Shown: positions 1 through 6,724 of the stretch, piece by piece
Layout: the number at the start of each line of letters is the position of its first letter
Position numbering within the stretch: position 1 is the first letter of the stretch
From: an uncultured Clostridia bacterium
GTDB taxonomy: Bacteria > Bacillota > Clostridia > Oscillospirales > Acutalibacteraceae
Direction: 5' to 3'
DNA: 14,913 nt
NCBI GenBank assembly: GCA_937875885.1
Contig: CALEIO010000136.1
Coordinates: 1 to 14,913 of the forward strand
Program-made: the position numbers and the translations under genes
The notes under the pieces: generated by a model
The model's database searches: none
Seen by the model: the letters and a program-made list of their open reading frames with translations, nothing else
What the model was told of the DNA's origin: nothing

Positions 1-719
1 CAGCATCAATTGCTAGCATCGGCTGTGCCGACGGCCCCACAGCTATCTTCCTTACAGGTAAGCTGGCAAGCCATCTCTTAGGCCCCATCGCTGTTGCGGC
101 ATACTCATATATGGCACTTATCCCCTTTATCCAGCCTCCCATTATGAAGGCTCTCACCACCAAAAAAGAGCGTTCTGTTGTAATGCAGCAGCTTCGTCCC
201 GTTTCAAAGCTTGAAAAAATTCTTTTCCCCATACTTGTTACAATCATCTGTGCACTTCTGCTTCCCAGCGCAGCACCTCTTGTAGGTATGCTCATGCTTG
301 GTAACCTGTTCAAGGAAAGCGGAGTTGTTGACAGAATCTTCAAAACAGCACAGAACGAGCTTATGAACATAATCACAATCTTCCTTGGTGTTACAGTTGG
401 TGCAACTGCTACAGGTGAGGTTTTCCTCAGCCCCAACACCCTCAAGATTATTCTTCTCGGACTTGGTGCATTCTGTCTGGGTACAGCATTCGGTGTCCTC
501 TTCGGAAAACTTATGTATAAGCTCACAGGCGGCAAGGTAAATCCTCTTATCGGCTCTGCAGGTGTATCTGCTGTGCCAATGGCTGCCAGAGTTGCAAACA
601 AGGTAGGTCAGGAGGAAAATCCCTCCAACTTCCTGCTTATGCACGCAATGGGTCCCAACGTAGCAGGTGTTATCGGTTCAGCTGTTGCAGCGGGTGTACT
701 CCTCAGTATTCTTGGTTAA
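1..719 (+). CDS. Sodium ion-translocating decarboxylase, subunit beta (5' truncated by window edge)
   Basis: This is the membrane subunit of a biotin-dependent decarboxylase that pumps Na+ out of the cell as carboxybiotin is decarboxylated (OadB/GcdB/MmdB family). The frame is open from base 3, so the gene starts upstream of the window; about 238 C-terminal residues are seen, against the family's usual 370-430. Two family hallmarks are visible: the motif ADGPTAIF near the start, followed by a conserved [25 protein letters not shown] stretch, and the downstream motif [14 protein letters not shown]. The Asp and Ser in these two regions are implicated in Na+ handling in the Klebsiella homologue. 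Several hydrophobic segments alternate with short loops, and the end ([18 protein letters not shown]) is typical. The substrate (oxaloacetate, glutaconyl-CoA or methylmalonyl-CoA) is set by the alpha subunit, which is not in the window, so no symbol is given. The beta gene appears to be the last of its operon. Confidence 0.93.
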   Translation, partial: ASIASIGCADGPTAIFLTGKLASHLLGPIAVAAYSYMALIPFIQPPIMKALTTKKERSVVMQQLRPVSKLEKILFPILVTIICALLLPSAAPLVGMLMLGNLFKESGVVDRIFKTAQNELMNIITIFLGVTVGATATGEVFLSPNTLKIILLGLGAFCLGTAFGVLFGKLMYKLTGGKVNPLIGSAGVSAVPMAARVANKVGQEENPSNFLLMHAMGPNVAGVIGSAVAAGVLLSILG

Positions 720-732
720 TATTCAGATTTTC

Positions 733-763
733 TTGTCAAAACATTAATTAATATATTTATAAT
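733..763 (+). promoter_or_regulatory. Possible promoter of the exopolysaccharide regulatory pair
   Basis: TTGTCA (733-738) and TATAAT (758-763) both match sigma-A consensus well, but their 19-base spacing is longer than ideal. The -10 lies inside the left arm of a 10-bp inverted repeat (756-782), and a short palindrome, ATTAATTAAT (743-752), sits in the spacer. No other good promoter is seen between this and the start at 865. Confidence 0.35.
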
Positions 764-782
764 TCGTATTTGGAATTATAAA
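756..782. repeat. 10-bp perfect inverted repeat, candidate operator
   Basis: TTTATAATTC (756-765) and GAATTATAAA (773-782) are exact reverse complements separated by 7 bases. No T-run follows on the plus strand, so it does not look like an intrinsic terminator for the decarboxylase gene. Its overlap with a possible -10 element makes a repressor site plausible. This is inference. Confidence 0.45.
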
Positions 783-864
783 ACACAATGTTTGCATTAT
801 TATATTTAGTATATGCAATTATGTGCAATAAACCTACACTTTCAAAGGTAAGGAGATGGTAAAG

Positions 865-1560
865 ATGAGAGATATTACAATCAATGATATTCTTAAAATG
901 ATAATCACTCATATCAAACTCATCATTATTGTGTCTGTAATTACAGCTCTTGGTGCTTATATCTATGCAGACAACTTTATTCCCAAGAGATACTCTTCAA
1001 GCTCAATGATCTGTATCAAGTATTACGGTAACAATGAAAACCTCACAGGTGAAGACACAAAGGTTTCTTCAGGTTCAATCAACCCTGCTACAAGCCTTGC
1101 AGATAACTGTTCTGTTATCTTCACATATTCAGAGGAAATGCGTGCAATTATCCCTGCAGGCTACAGCGTATCCATCACACCTGTTAGCGAATCCAACGTG
1201 CTTTCCATTTCTGTAACAGGCAGAGATGGTCAGGTTTGTGCAGATACTGCCAATGCAATCCGTAATTCAGCACCTGAAGTGTTTGATAAATACTACAGCG
1301 GTGGTGAAGCTGTGCCTTTCGGCTATGCTGCAAGCGTACCCGGCTCCCACTCATCTCCCGATGAAACACGTTATGCATTGCTTGGCTTTATTGCAGGTCT
1401 CATCATTTCAATTCTGATTTCTATCATCATAGAAATTATCGATACAACAATCAAGTCCGGTGATGATCTGTTCAAGTCTTACAATATCCCCGTATTTGCA
1501 GAGATTGTTGACTTCGATTCCGACTCTTCATCAAGCAGAAAGGGCGGTGCAAGACGATAA
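865..1560 (+). CDS. CpsC/Wzz-type chain-length determinant and tyrosine-kinase activator
   Basis: This is a polysaccharide co-polymerase of the Wzz/CpsC (YveK-like) family. In Firmicutes such proteins sit in the membrane, influence capsule or exopolysaccharide chain length and activate the partner bacterial tyrosine kinase through their cytoplasmic tail. The 231-residue product has a first membrane segment at about residues 17-35, an extracytoplasmic domain, a second membrane segment at about 172-192, and a cytoplasmic tail containing SYNIPVFAEIVDFD and ending in a Ser-rich, basic stretch. The length is typical. An in-frame ATG at 856 directly touches AGGAG (851-855), whereas the ATG at 865 lies 9 bases beyond it, so 865 is chosen. 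The stop overlaps the start of the next gene by one base (TAATG), so the two are translationally coupled. No glycosyltransferase gene is nearby. Confidence 0.88.
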   Translation: MRDITINDILKMIITHIKLIIIVSVITALGAYIYADNFIPKRYSSSSMICIKYYGNNENLTGEDTKVSSGSINPATSLADNCSVIFTYSEEMRAIIPAGYSVSITPVSESNVLSISVTGRDGQVCADTANAIRNSAPEVFDKYYSGGEAVPFGYAASVPGSHSSPDETRYALLGFIAGLIISILISIIIEIIDTTIKSGDDLFKSYNIPVFAEIVDFDSDSSSSRKGGARR

Positions 1561-2273
1561 TGAAAACAAATTCTTCCAAATCTGCAAACTATGTAGATAA
1601 GTCCAAAAACGTTATCAGCGGCGACAGCAAGTTTGCTATCGTTGAAGGTTACAAAATTGCAAGAACAAACCTTGTTTTTTCACTTGCTGCAACCGAGAGC
1701 AAGATTGTGGTAGTAACAAGCTGGTCCAAGGGTGAAGGTAAGTCCACTGCTACAGCTAACCTTGCAATCTCTTTCTCCAAGATGGGTAAGAAGGTTCTCC
1801 TTATGGACTGCGACCTTCGTCGTCCCAACATCCACAACCTCATCAGACTTCAGAACAATGCAGGTCTTTCCGAGGTTCTGGGTAAGTTCAGGAATTTTGA
1901 TGATGTTGTAAATAAAGAGGTTTTACCTTGCCTTGATGTACTCACAGCAGGTTCAATTCCTCCCAACCCTTCAGAGCTTCTTGCGTCCTCTAACTTTGAA
2001 GGTCTTCTTCACGAGATGGAGAGCAAGTACGATTACATCATCGTTGATACTCCTCCCGTTGGTATCGTTACTGACTCTCTTATCCTCAAAGACTACATCT
2101 CAGGTTATGTGCTTGTAGTACGTGAGAGAGTTACAACTCATGGTGATATCGAAAAGGCAATCCAGAGCATTGACCTTGCAGACAGTAAGGTGCTCGGCTT
2201 CCTCAAGGTAGGCTGCTCTATGACAGAGAAGAAGTACGCCAAGGGTAAGTACGGATACTATAAATACTATTAA
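1560..2273 (+). CDS. CpsD/YwqD-type bacterial protein-tyrosine kinase (BY-kinase)
   Basis: This is a cytoplasmic P-loop tyrosine autokinase that controls exopolysaccharide synthesis together with its CpsC-type activator. The order of motifs is the family's: an N-terminal EGYKIARTN segment (residues 29-37, oligomerization motif), Walker A SWSKGEGKST (54-63, Lys61), Walker A' LLMDCDLRRP (80-89, Asp83 and Asp85) and Walker B YIIVDTPP (159-166, Asp163). The C-terminal end carries a tyrosine cluster (Tyr226, 231, 233, 234, 236, 237), the usual autophosphorylation region. At 237 residues it has the normal length for the split Gram-positive form. No partner phosphatase (CpsB or Wzb type) is seen in the window. 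A clear terminator follows immediately, so the two genes probably form a separate transcription unit. Confidence 0.93.
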   Translation: MKTNSSKSANYVDKSKNVISGDSKFAIVEGYKIARTNLVFSLAATESKIVVVTSWSKGEGKSTATANLAISFSKMGKKVLLMDCDLRRPNIHNLIRLQNNAGLSEVLGKFRNFDDVVNKEVLPCLDVLTAGSIPPNPSELLASSNFEGLLHEMESKYDYIIVDTPPVGIVTDSLILKDYISGYVLVVRERVTTHGDIEKAIQSIDLADSKVLGFLKVGCSMTEKKYAKGKYGYYKYY

Positions 2274-2279
2274 TATCAA

Positions 2280-2310
2280 CAACCCGTTGCAAGTCAGCGG
2301 GTTGCTTTTT
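2280..2310 (+). terminator. Intrinsic terminator of the exopolysaccharide regulatory pair
   Basis: A GC-containing 7-bp stem, CAACCCG (2280-2286) pairing with CGGGTTG (2298-2304), has an 11-base loop and is followed by C and five T residues. It starts 6 bases after the kinase stop codon. Confidence 0.85.
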
Positions 2311-2319
2311 GGCAGATTA

Positions 2320-2345
2320 TGCAAGATTTGTAAATACAACTTGCA
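2320..2345. repeat. Imperfect inverted repeat overlapping a -35 element, candidate operator
   Basis: The left arm TGCAAG-at-TTGTA (2320-2332) mirrors the right arm TACAA-CTTGCA (2335-2345), with a two-base insertion on the left. The right arm covers most of the TTGCAA -35 hexamer of the aminotransferase promoter, which is where a repressor would bind. Confidence 0.4.
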
Positions 2346-2369
2346 AAATTGCCACCTGTATAGTAGAAT
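2341..2369 (+). promoter_or_regulatory. Sigma-A-type promoter of the aminotransferase gene
   Basis: TTGCAA (2341-2346), 17-base spacer, TAGAAT (2364-2369). It lies downstream of the kinase terminator and about 50 bases upstream of the chosen start codon, so the gene is probably transcribed alone. Confidence 0.6.
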
Positions 2370-2421
2370 ATATCAGGTCGTTAATACTTAAAATGAATTT
2401 TTCTTATGGAGCGTGAGCAAA

Positions 2422-3699
2422 ATGTCATATTCAAATCTTACAAAAGAACAGCTTACTCAGGAGCTTTGCGAACTAAAAGCAAAGTATGAGGGATATGTAG
2501 AGAAGAATCTTTCACTTGATATGTCCAGAGGTAAGCCCTGTACAGAGCAGCTTAATATATCTTCTGAACTTCTCAATGTTCTCAATACAAACGAGCTTTG
2601 TGTTTCCCAGCAGGGTTTTGACTGCAGAAATTACGGTATCCTTGATGGTATTCCTGCAGCAAAAGAGCTTATGTCAAATATGCTTCAGGTAAAGCCCGAG
2701 CAGGTTTTTGTAGGCGGCAACTCCAGCCTTAATATGATGTTTGATACAATCTCCTGTTTTATGACAACTCCCATTGTTGAGGGATGCGAGCCCTGGTTCA
2801 ATGTACCCGACAGAAAGTTTCTCTGTCCCGTACCCGGTTATGACCGTCATTTTTCAATTACACAGTACTACGGCTTCCAGATGATTACTGTTCCTATGAA
2901 CGAGGATGGCCCCGATATGGATATGATCGAGGAGCTTGTTGCTTCTGATGCTTCCATCAAGGGTATCTGGTGTGTTCCCAAGTATTCAAACCCCACAGGT
3001 ATCACATTCTCTGACGAAACAGTTCGTCGTTTTGCAAACCTCAAACCCGCAGCAAAGGATTTCCGCATTATGTGGGATAATGCTTACTGCATTCACGATA
3101 TTGAGGACGAAACAGATAACCTTCTCAACCTTATGGAAGAGTGCGAGAAAGCAGGCAACCCTGACCTTCCCATCATTTTCTCTTCCACTTCCAAGGTAAC
3201 TTTCCCCGGTGCAGGTATTGCTGCTCTCGGTACATCCGCAAACAACCTTAAGGTACTCAAGACCCGTTACACAGCACAGACAATCGGTGCTGATAAGCTC
3301 AATATGCTCCGTCACCTTATCTTCTTCAAGAACTTTGATGGTCTTAAGGCTCATATGGAGAAGCACAAGGCAATCCTCAAACCCCGTTTTGATGTTGTTA
3401 TCAATAAGTTTAACGAGCATCTTGCAGAGCTTGAAATTGCAAACTGGACTACACCTCGCGGCGGTTACTTTGTAAGTATCGATGTTTTCCCCGGCACAGC
3501 AAAGAGCGTAGAGAAGATGTGTTCCGCAGCAGGTCTTGTACTCACAGGTGCAGGTGCAACATATCCTCTTGGTGTTGACCCTGAGGATAAGAACATCCGT
3601 ATTGCACCTTCTTATCCCACGGTTGAAGAACTCAAGCTTGCTATGGATGTGTTCTGCACATGTGTGCGCATCTGTGCTATCGAGAAAATGCTTGGCTGA
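2422..3699 (+). CDS. Aspartate aminotransferase, type Ic family (Pfam Asp_aminotransf)
   Basis: This is a PLP-dependent fold-type I aminotransferase, expected in the cytoplasm to interconvert aspartate and oxaloacetate using glutamate/2-oxoglutarate. The 425-residue length and the N-terminal signature LDMSRGKPCTEQLNIS (residues 32-47) place it in the separate Asp_aminotransf group (MocR-like; characterised in Corynebacterium glutamicum). Visible active-site features are GNSSLNMM (99-106, cofactor phosphate region), PKYSNPTG (186-193, substrate/cofactor Asn), DNAY (219-222) and SSTSKVTFPGAG (254-265) with Lys258 as the likely Schiff-base lysine. Near the C-terminus, TTPRGGYFVSIDVFPG is also typical. 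GGAG (2408-2411) lies 10 bases before the ATG at 2422 but only one base before an in-frame GTG at 2413, so 2422 is chosen. Substrate specificity rests on family membership only. Confidence 0.88.
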   Translation: MSYSNLTKEQLTQELCELKAKYEGYVEKNLSLDMSRGKPCTEQLNISSELLNVLNTNELCVSQQGFDCRNYGILDGIPAAKELMSNMLQVKPEQVFVGGNSSLNMMFDTISCFMTTPIVEGCEPWFNVPDRKFLCPVPGYDRHFSITQYYGFQMITVPMNEDGPDMDMIEELVASDASIKGIWCVPKYSNPTGITFSDETVRRFANLKPAAKDFRIMWDNAYCIHDIEDETDNLLNLMEECEKAGNPDLPIIFSSTSKVTFPGAGIAALGTSANNLKVLKTRYTAQTIGADKLNMLRHLIFFKNFDGLKAHMEKHKAILKPRFDVVINKFNEHLAELEIANWTTPRGGYFVSIDVFPGTAKSVEKMCSAAGLVLTGAGATYPLGVDPEDKNIRIAPSYPTVEELKLAMDVFCTCVRICAIEKMLG

Positions 3700-3767
3700 T
3701 TTATCTTAAAACAACTTTTCTCTTAAAGTCACAATGTGACAAATGTCTGTGTTTTTTGGCATAAACA

Positions 3768-3796
3768 TTGACTTTTTTATCAAAAAAACATATAAT
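3768..3796 (+). promoter_or_regulatory. Strong sigma-A promoter of the SecD/SecF-like pair
   Basis: TTGACT (3768-3773), exactly 17-base spacer, TATAAT (3791-3796). The predicted start of transcription (about 3803) falls inside the left arm of the terminator hairpin at 3794-3840, so transcripts from this promoter cannot form that hairpin completely. Confidence 0.75.
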
Positions 3797-3845
3797 AACT
3801 CTGTTATGCTTGGTTTATATTCTGAGTAAACAGAGTTATTTTTTT
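3794..3845 (+). terminator. Intrinsic terminator of the aminotransferase gene, overlapping the next promoter
   Basis: AATAACTCTGTT (3794-3805) and AACAGAGTTATT (3829-3840) form a perfect 12-bp stem with a 23-base loop. The 3' end runs into seven T residues (3839-3845). The left arm begins inside the -10 hexamer at 3791-3796. The loop is long for a terminator, which is the main weakness. Confidence 0.7.
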
Positions 3846-3862
3846 ATACGGAGGTCCGAATA

Positions 3863-5257
3863 ATGAAAAGACTTGGTAAACCCGTCGCAATCATTATTGC
3901 ATTGGTAATCCTTATTTTCTCTGTTCTTTCTGTTTTTGGCTACAGCTATTATGCAGGCGACAAGAAAGTTACAGTGTTTAACGGATTCGGCAGCCTTGAT
4001 TGGGGTATTGATGCAAGTGGCGGCACAAAAATCGCCATTACTCCTGCTACAGCAGATGAATTAGCAGCAGTCGCAGATACATTGGAGACACGTGCAGCTT
4101 TGTATGGTCTTACAGAATATCAGCTTTATATTGATAACGTAAATAAGGATGTAATTTTTGTACTTCCCGTAAGCATCAACAGCGACTATACTTCCGGCGA
4201 GGTTGTTTCTTACATCACATCCTACGGTCAGTTTGCATTGCGTGCAGGCGACAAATACACAAGTGTGTTTGTAGATTCCACAGGTGGTGCTGTTTTCAGT
4301 GTACCTAAAGATGAAACAGCAGAAAACTGTCTTCTCACCAGCAGATATGTAACCGGTTCTTCTACCTATACTTACAACGACTACGATTACATCGAGGTTA
4401 AGTTTAACGAGGAGGGTGCTTCCATCCTTTCTGATATCACAAACCCAGACACAGGTGCTTTCTATAATCAGAAGGTATCCATCTGGCTTGACGATGTTAT
4501 GATTGCAAACCCTGATGTTACAGAATCCTTCGAGGGCGGCGAGTTTTCTTTCTCCAACGAGCATATGACTGCAGATAAGGCAAAGCTCATCTCTGCGGTT
4601 ATTTCTTCAGGCACAATGCCCTGCGAAATTACCGTTTCAGGCTATGGTGATATTCCTTCTGCACTCGGTAAGGGTGTAACAGAGCTTGTGTTCTGGGCAG
4701 GCGTGGTTGCACTTCTGTTTATTGCATTCACACTTATCTATAAATTCAGAGTTGCAGGTGTAGTTTCTGTACTTATGCTTTTAATGCAGTTCGCTTCAAT
4801 CCTTGCAATACTCACAGGCTTTGTTGGCGGTGGTCATACATTTATGATGACTGTACCCGGCGCTGCTGCTTTTGCACTTTCAGTAATGCTTACAGTATTC
4901 AGCTGTTATGTTATTTCTGCAAAAACTAAAGAAAACCTCACACTTGGCACAGACGTGGATTCAGCGATTGCAAAGGGTATCTCTTCTGCAAAAACTCTGA
5001 TTTTCGATATGTCTTTCGTTGTGGCAGTTGTTTCACTTGTGGGTTGGTTTGTATTCGGTACATCCAATTTTGCAATATCCCTCTTCGGAAACTCTGCAGC
5101 AGGTGGCATCTGCAGCTTCTGCAAGGTAATGTTTGCAGGCTCTGTGCTTAACTTCATCACTGGTTATGTATTGCCTCAGTTTGTGTTAAGAAGTCTTCTC
5201 AGCTTCAAGGCTCTTTCCAAGGCTTCAATGTTCGGAGGTGCAGATAATGAAAATTAA
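3863..5257 (+). CDS. Divergent SecD-like membrane protein lacking the conserved TM4 aspartate
   Basis: The 464-residue product follows the SecD plan: N-terminal membrane segment (about 7-30), an extracytoplasmic P1-like domain opening with WGIDASGGT (47-55, compare LGLDLxGGT) and continuing through VADTLETRAALYGLTEYQL, a segment like the SecD head end (SGTMPCEITV, 249-258), then GDIPSALGKGV and five or so membrane segments. SecD normally uses proton flow to help exported proteins leave the Sec channel. Here the segment VPGAAAFALSVMLTVF (331-346) aligns without gaps to SecD LPGIAGIILTIGMAVD, and Phe346 replaces the essential Asp; the following ANVLIFER is SCYVISAK. In the next helix the ILDAN motif reads IFDMS, with Asp382 kept. 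GGAGG (3850-3854) lies 8 bases before the ATG. It overlaps the SecF-like gene. SecD ancestry is secure; a working export role is doubtful. Confidence 0.8.
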   Translation: MKRLGKPVAIIIALVILIFSVLSVFGYSYYAGDKKVTVFNGFGSLDWGIDASGGTKIAITPATADELAAVADTLETRAALYGLTEYQLYIDNVNKDVIFVLPVSINSDYTSGEVVSYITSYGQFALRAGDKYTSVFVDSTGGAVFSVPKDETAENCLLTSRYVTGSSTYTYNDYDYIEVKFNEEGASILSDITNPDTGAFYNQKVSIWLDDVMIANPDVTESFEGGEFSFSNEHMTADKAKLISAVISSGTMPCEITVSGYGDIPSALGKGVTELVFWAGVVALLFIAFTLIYKFRVAGVVSVLMLLMQFASILAILTGFVGGGHTFMMTVPGAAAFALSVMLTVFSCYVISAKTKENLTLGTDVDSAIAKGISSAKTLIFDMSFVVAVVSLVGWFVFGTSNFAISLFGNSAAGGICSFCKVMFAGSVLNFITGYVLPQFVLRSLLSFKALSKASMFGGADNEN

Positions 5258-5891
5258 TTTCAGCAAACTTTTTAAGTCAACTCTTATTGCTGCTGCAGCC
5301 GTAACAGTAATCGGTGTTCTTTTGCTTGTGATTTTTGGTGGCAAAACAGCCGCTACCTATACAATGCAGAATCTTCGAATCAGCCTTTTTGTAAAGGCTT
5401 TTGTAGCTTCCGTTCTTGTACTTGCTGCTACTATGTTGTACTTTATCATCCGTTTTAAGAAAAACGGTGTTTTCCTTGGCCTTTACACAGCTATGAGTGC
5501 TGTAATCAGCGCAGTTGTGGCATTTTCAGTGTGTGTAATCTGCAGAGCACCTTTGGGCGAACTTACCTTTGCACTGATGCTTCTTGCTGTTATGCTTTCT
5601 TACATTACAGCTGTAGTATTTGTTAACAACTTTTCTGCAAAGAATACATCCCGCAAGAAGAGCGCTGCAGTAGCAGACGACAACTACACAACAGCAGCTG
5701 ACAAGACCTGGGCAGTGCTCCGTTATCTTGTAACAGTAATCTGCATTGTGCTTGTTGCAGCATTTGTTATTGCCCTCATTTTTGCAGTTAAGGCTGTGCC
5801 TTTCTATGCTCTGCCTGCAATTTTTGTAACAGTATTCTCTGTAATTCAGACAATCGCTGTTGGCTGCAAATTTTATTCAGCAAAGGTTTGA
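5247..5891 (+). CDS. Reduced SecF-like membrane protein without the large extracytoplasmic domain
   Basis: This 214-residue, membrane-rich protein follows the SecD-like gene with an 11-base overlap. After a first membrane segment (about 12-30) only a short linker leads to LFVKAFVASVLVLAATMLYFIIRF-like sequence (47-70), which resembles SecF TM2 with its LYIxxRF end; the usual P4 domain of about 100 residues is missing. The region 107-133 (TFALMLLAVMLSYITAVVF and on) aligns with SecF's [25 protein letters not shown], but the NDT and FDR residues are replaced by TAV and NNF. A charged cytoplasmic loop (about 131-154, KNTSRKK) and two further membrane segments follow. SecF is normally about 290-320 residues. 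An in-frame GTG at 5238 lies within GGAGG (5234-5238), so the ATG at 5247, 8 bases on, is chosen. Placement relies partly on its position after the SecD-like gene. Confidence 0.62.
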   Translation: MKINFSKLFKSTLIAAAAVTVIGVLLLVIFGGKTAATYTMQNLRISLFVKAFVASVLVLAATMLYFIIRFKKNGVFLGLYTAMSAVISAVVAFSVCVICRAPLGELTFALMLLAVMLSYITAVVFVNNFSAKNTSRKKSAAVADDNYTTAADKTWAVLRYLVTVICIVLVAAFVIALIFAVKAVPFYALPAIFVTVFSVIQTIAVGCKFYSAKV

Positions 5892-5903
5892 TATAATATA
5901 ATT

Positions 5904-5930
5904 ATCGGGCGGTTTATCCGCCCGATGTTT
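5904..5930 (+). terminator. GC-rich hairpin after the SecF-like gene, weak T-run
   Basis: ATCGGGCGG (5904-5912) pairs perfectly with CCGCCCGAT (5918-5926) around a 5-base loop. Only G and three T residues follow directly, then AATTT, so termination may be partial and some readthrough into the metal transporter genes is possible. Confidence 0.65.
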
Positions 5931-5947
5931 AATTTAGGCGCAAACTC

Positions 5948-5959
5948 ACAATATATTGT
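5948..5959. promoter_or_regulatory. 12-bp perfect palindrome before the metal transporter, candidate operator
   Basis: ACAATATATTGT reads the same on both strands and ends one base before the ribosome-binding site AAAGGA (5961-5966). Metal importer operons are commonly repressed by Zur-, AdcR- or MntR-type proteins, but this sequence does not match an operator consensus I know. No good -35/-10 pair is seen in 5927-5974. Confidence 0.3.
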
Positions 5960-5974
5960 CAAAGGATAATGTAT

Positions 5975-6724
5975 ATGTCACTGATTAATGTTAAAGACCT
6001 GAGTCTTGGATATGAAAACAAGTCAGTTATCAGTAACGTGACCTTTTCGGTAAACGAGGGAGATTACCTGTGCGTGGTAGGTGAAAACGGCTCGGGTAAA
6101 ACTACTCTCATAAAGGGTCTTTTGGCACTGATACCAAAACTTGGAGGAACAATTGAATATGCCGATGATCTGTGCAGAAACCAGATAGGTTATCTTTCCC
6201 AGAGATATGATAATAAGATGGATTTTCCTGCATCAGTAAGCGAGATTGTTATGTCGGGTTTTCTTAATAACCGACGTTTCGGTTTCGGATATTCTTCACT
6301 GCAAAAGAAAAAAGCTCATGAGATTATGGAGCAGGTGGGGGTTGATAACCTGCATAAGTGTAATTTTTCTGCGCTTTCAGGTGGTCAGCAACAAAGAGTG
6401 CTTCTTGCACGTGCCCTCTGTGCTGCAAAGAAGCTGATTCTCCTTGATGAGCCCACATCTGCACTTGACCCCATAGCAACAGCAGAGTTTTATGCTTTGG
6501 TAAAGAAGCTCAATAACAGCGGAATTACTGTAATTATGGTTTCTCACGATGTTACTGCGGCTGTAAGGAATGCATCCCACATCCTTTGCCTTACATCAAA
6601 AGAGAATTTCTTCGGTACAACTCACAACTTCATGCATTCTGAAACAGGCAGAAAAATGTTGGTTTCCGATTGTCCCTGCGACGATTGTCAGCATATGTGC
6701 AAAGGGGGACAGGGGAATGCTTAA
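5975..6724 (+). CDS. Zn/Mn-type metal ABC transporter, ATP-binding protein (ZnuC-like)
   Basis: This 249-residue cytoplasmic ATPase drives a metal-ion importer of the ABC-3 (ZnuABC/MntABC) class. All nucleotide-binding motifs are intact: Walker A GENGSGKTT, Q-loop YLSQR, signature LSGGQQQRV, Walker B LILLDEPTSALD and H-loop VMVSHD. The fragment DFPASVSEIVMSGF after the Q-loop and FFGTTHNFMHSETG near the end are typical of this subfamily. The C-terminus carries an unusual Cys/His cluster (Cys233, Cys235, Cys238, His240, Cys242) that could bind a metal. AAAGGA (5961-5966) lies 8 bases before the ATG at 5975, against 2 bases for the in-frame ATG at 5969, so 5975 is chosen. The end overlaps the permease gene by 8 bases. 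The metal cannot be told from sequence; zinc is the best guess. Confidence 0.9.
   Translation: MSLINVKDLSLGYENKSVISNVTFSVNEGDYLCVVGENGSGKTTLIKGLLALIPKLGGTIEYADDLCRNQIGYLSQRYDNKMDFPASVSEIVMSGFLNNRRFGFGYSSLQKKKAHEIMEQVGVDNLHKCNFSALSGGQQQRVLLARALCAAKKLILLDEPTSALDPIATAEFYALVKKLNNSGITVIMVSHDVTAAVRNASHILCLTSKENFFGTTHNFMHSETGRKMLVSDCPCDDCQHMCKGGQGNA

Noticed and set aside
204..644. Long antisense open frame opposite the decarboxylase gene
   Set aside because: Its product is Cys- and Thr-rich without any recognisable domain, it has no ribosome-binding site, and it mirrors a well-conserved coding sequence. Similar antisense frames at 2986-3420, 4061-4564 and 11942-12361 were rejected for the same reason.
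792..818. TTGCAT / ATGCAA inverted repeat before the CpsC-type gene
   Set aside because: Six-bp arms with a 15-base A/T-rich spacer are readily expected by chance in this composition.
3728..3740. Short palindrome GTCACAATGTGAC downstream of the aminotransferase
   Set aside because: The 5-bp arms are short. It lies about 28 bases upstream of the -35 at 3768, so it could be an operator, but nothing else supports this and no T-run follows it directly.
5892..5897. TATAAT just after the SecF-like stop codon
   Set aside because: No acceptable -35 at 15-19 bases; the nearest TTGGCT is 26 bases away, and a terminator-like hairpin follows at once.
6570..6716. 49-residue N-terminal extension of the metal permease
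   Set aside because: It lies wholly inside the ATPase gene, and the ATG at 6717 has a proper ribosome-binding site and gives the family's usual N-terminus.
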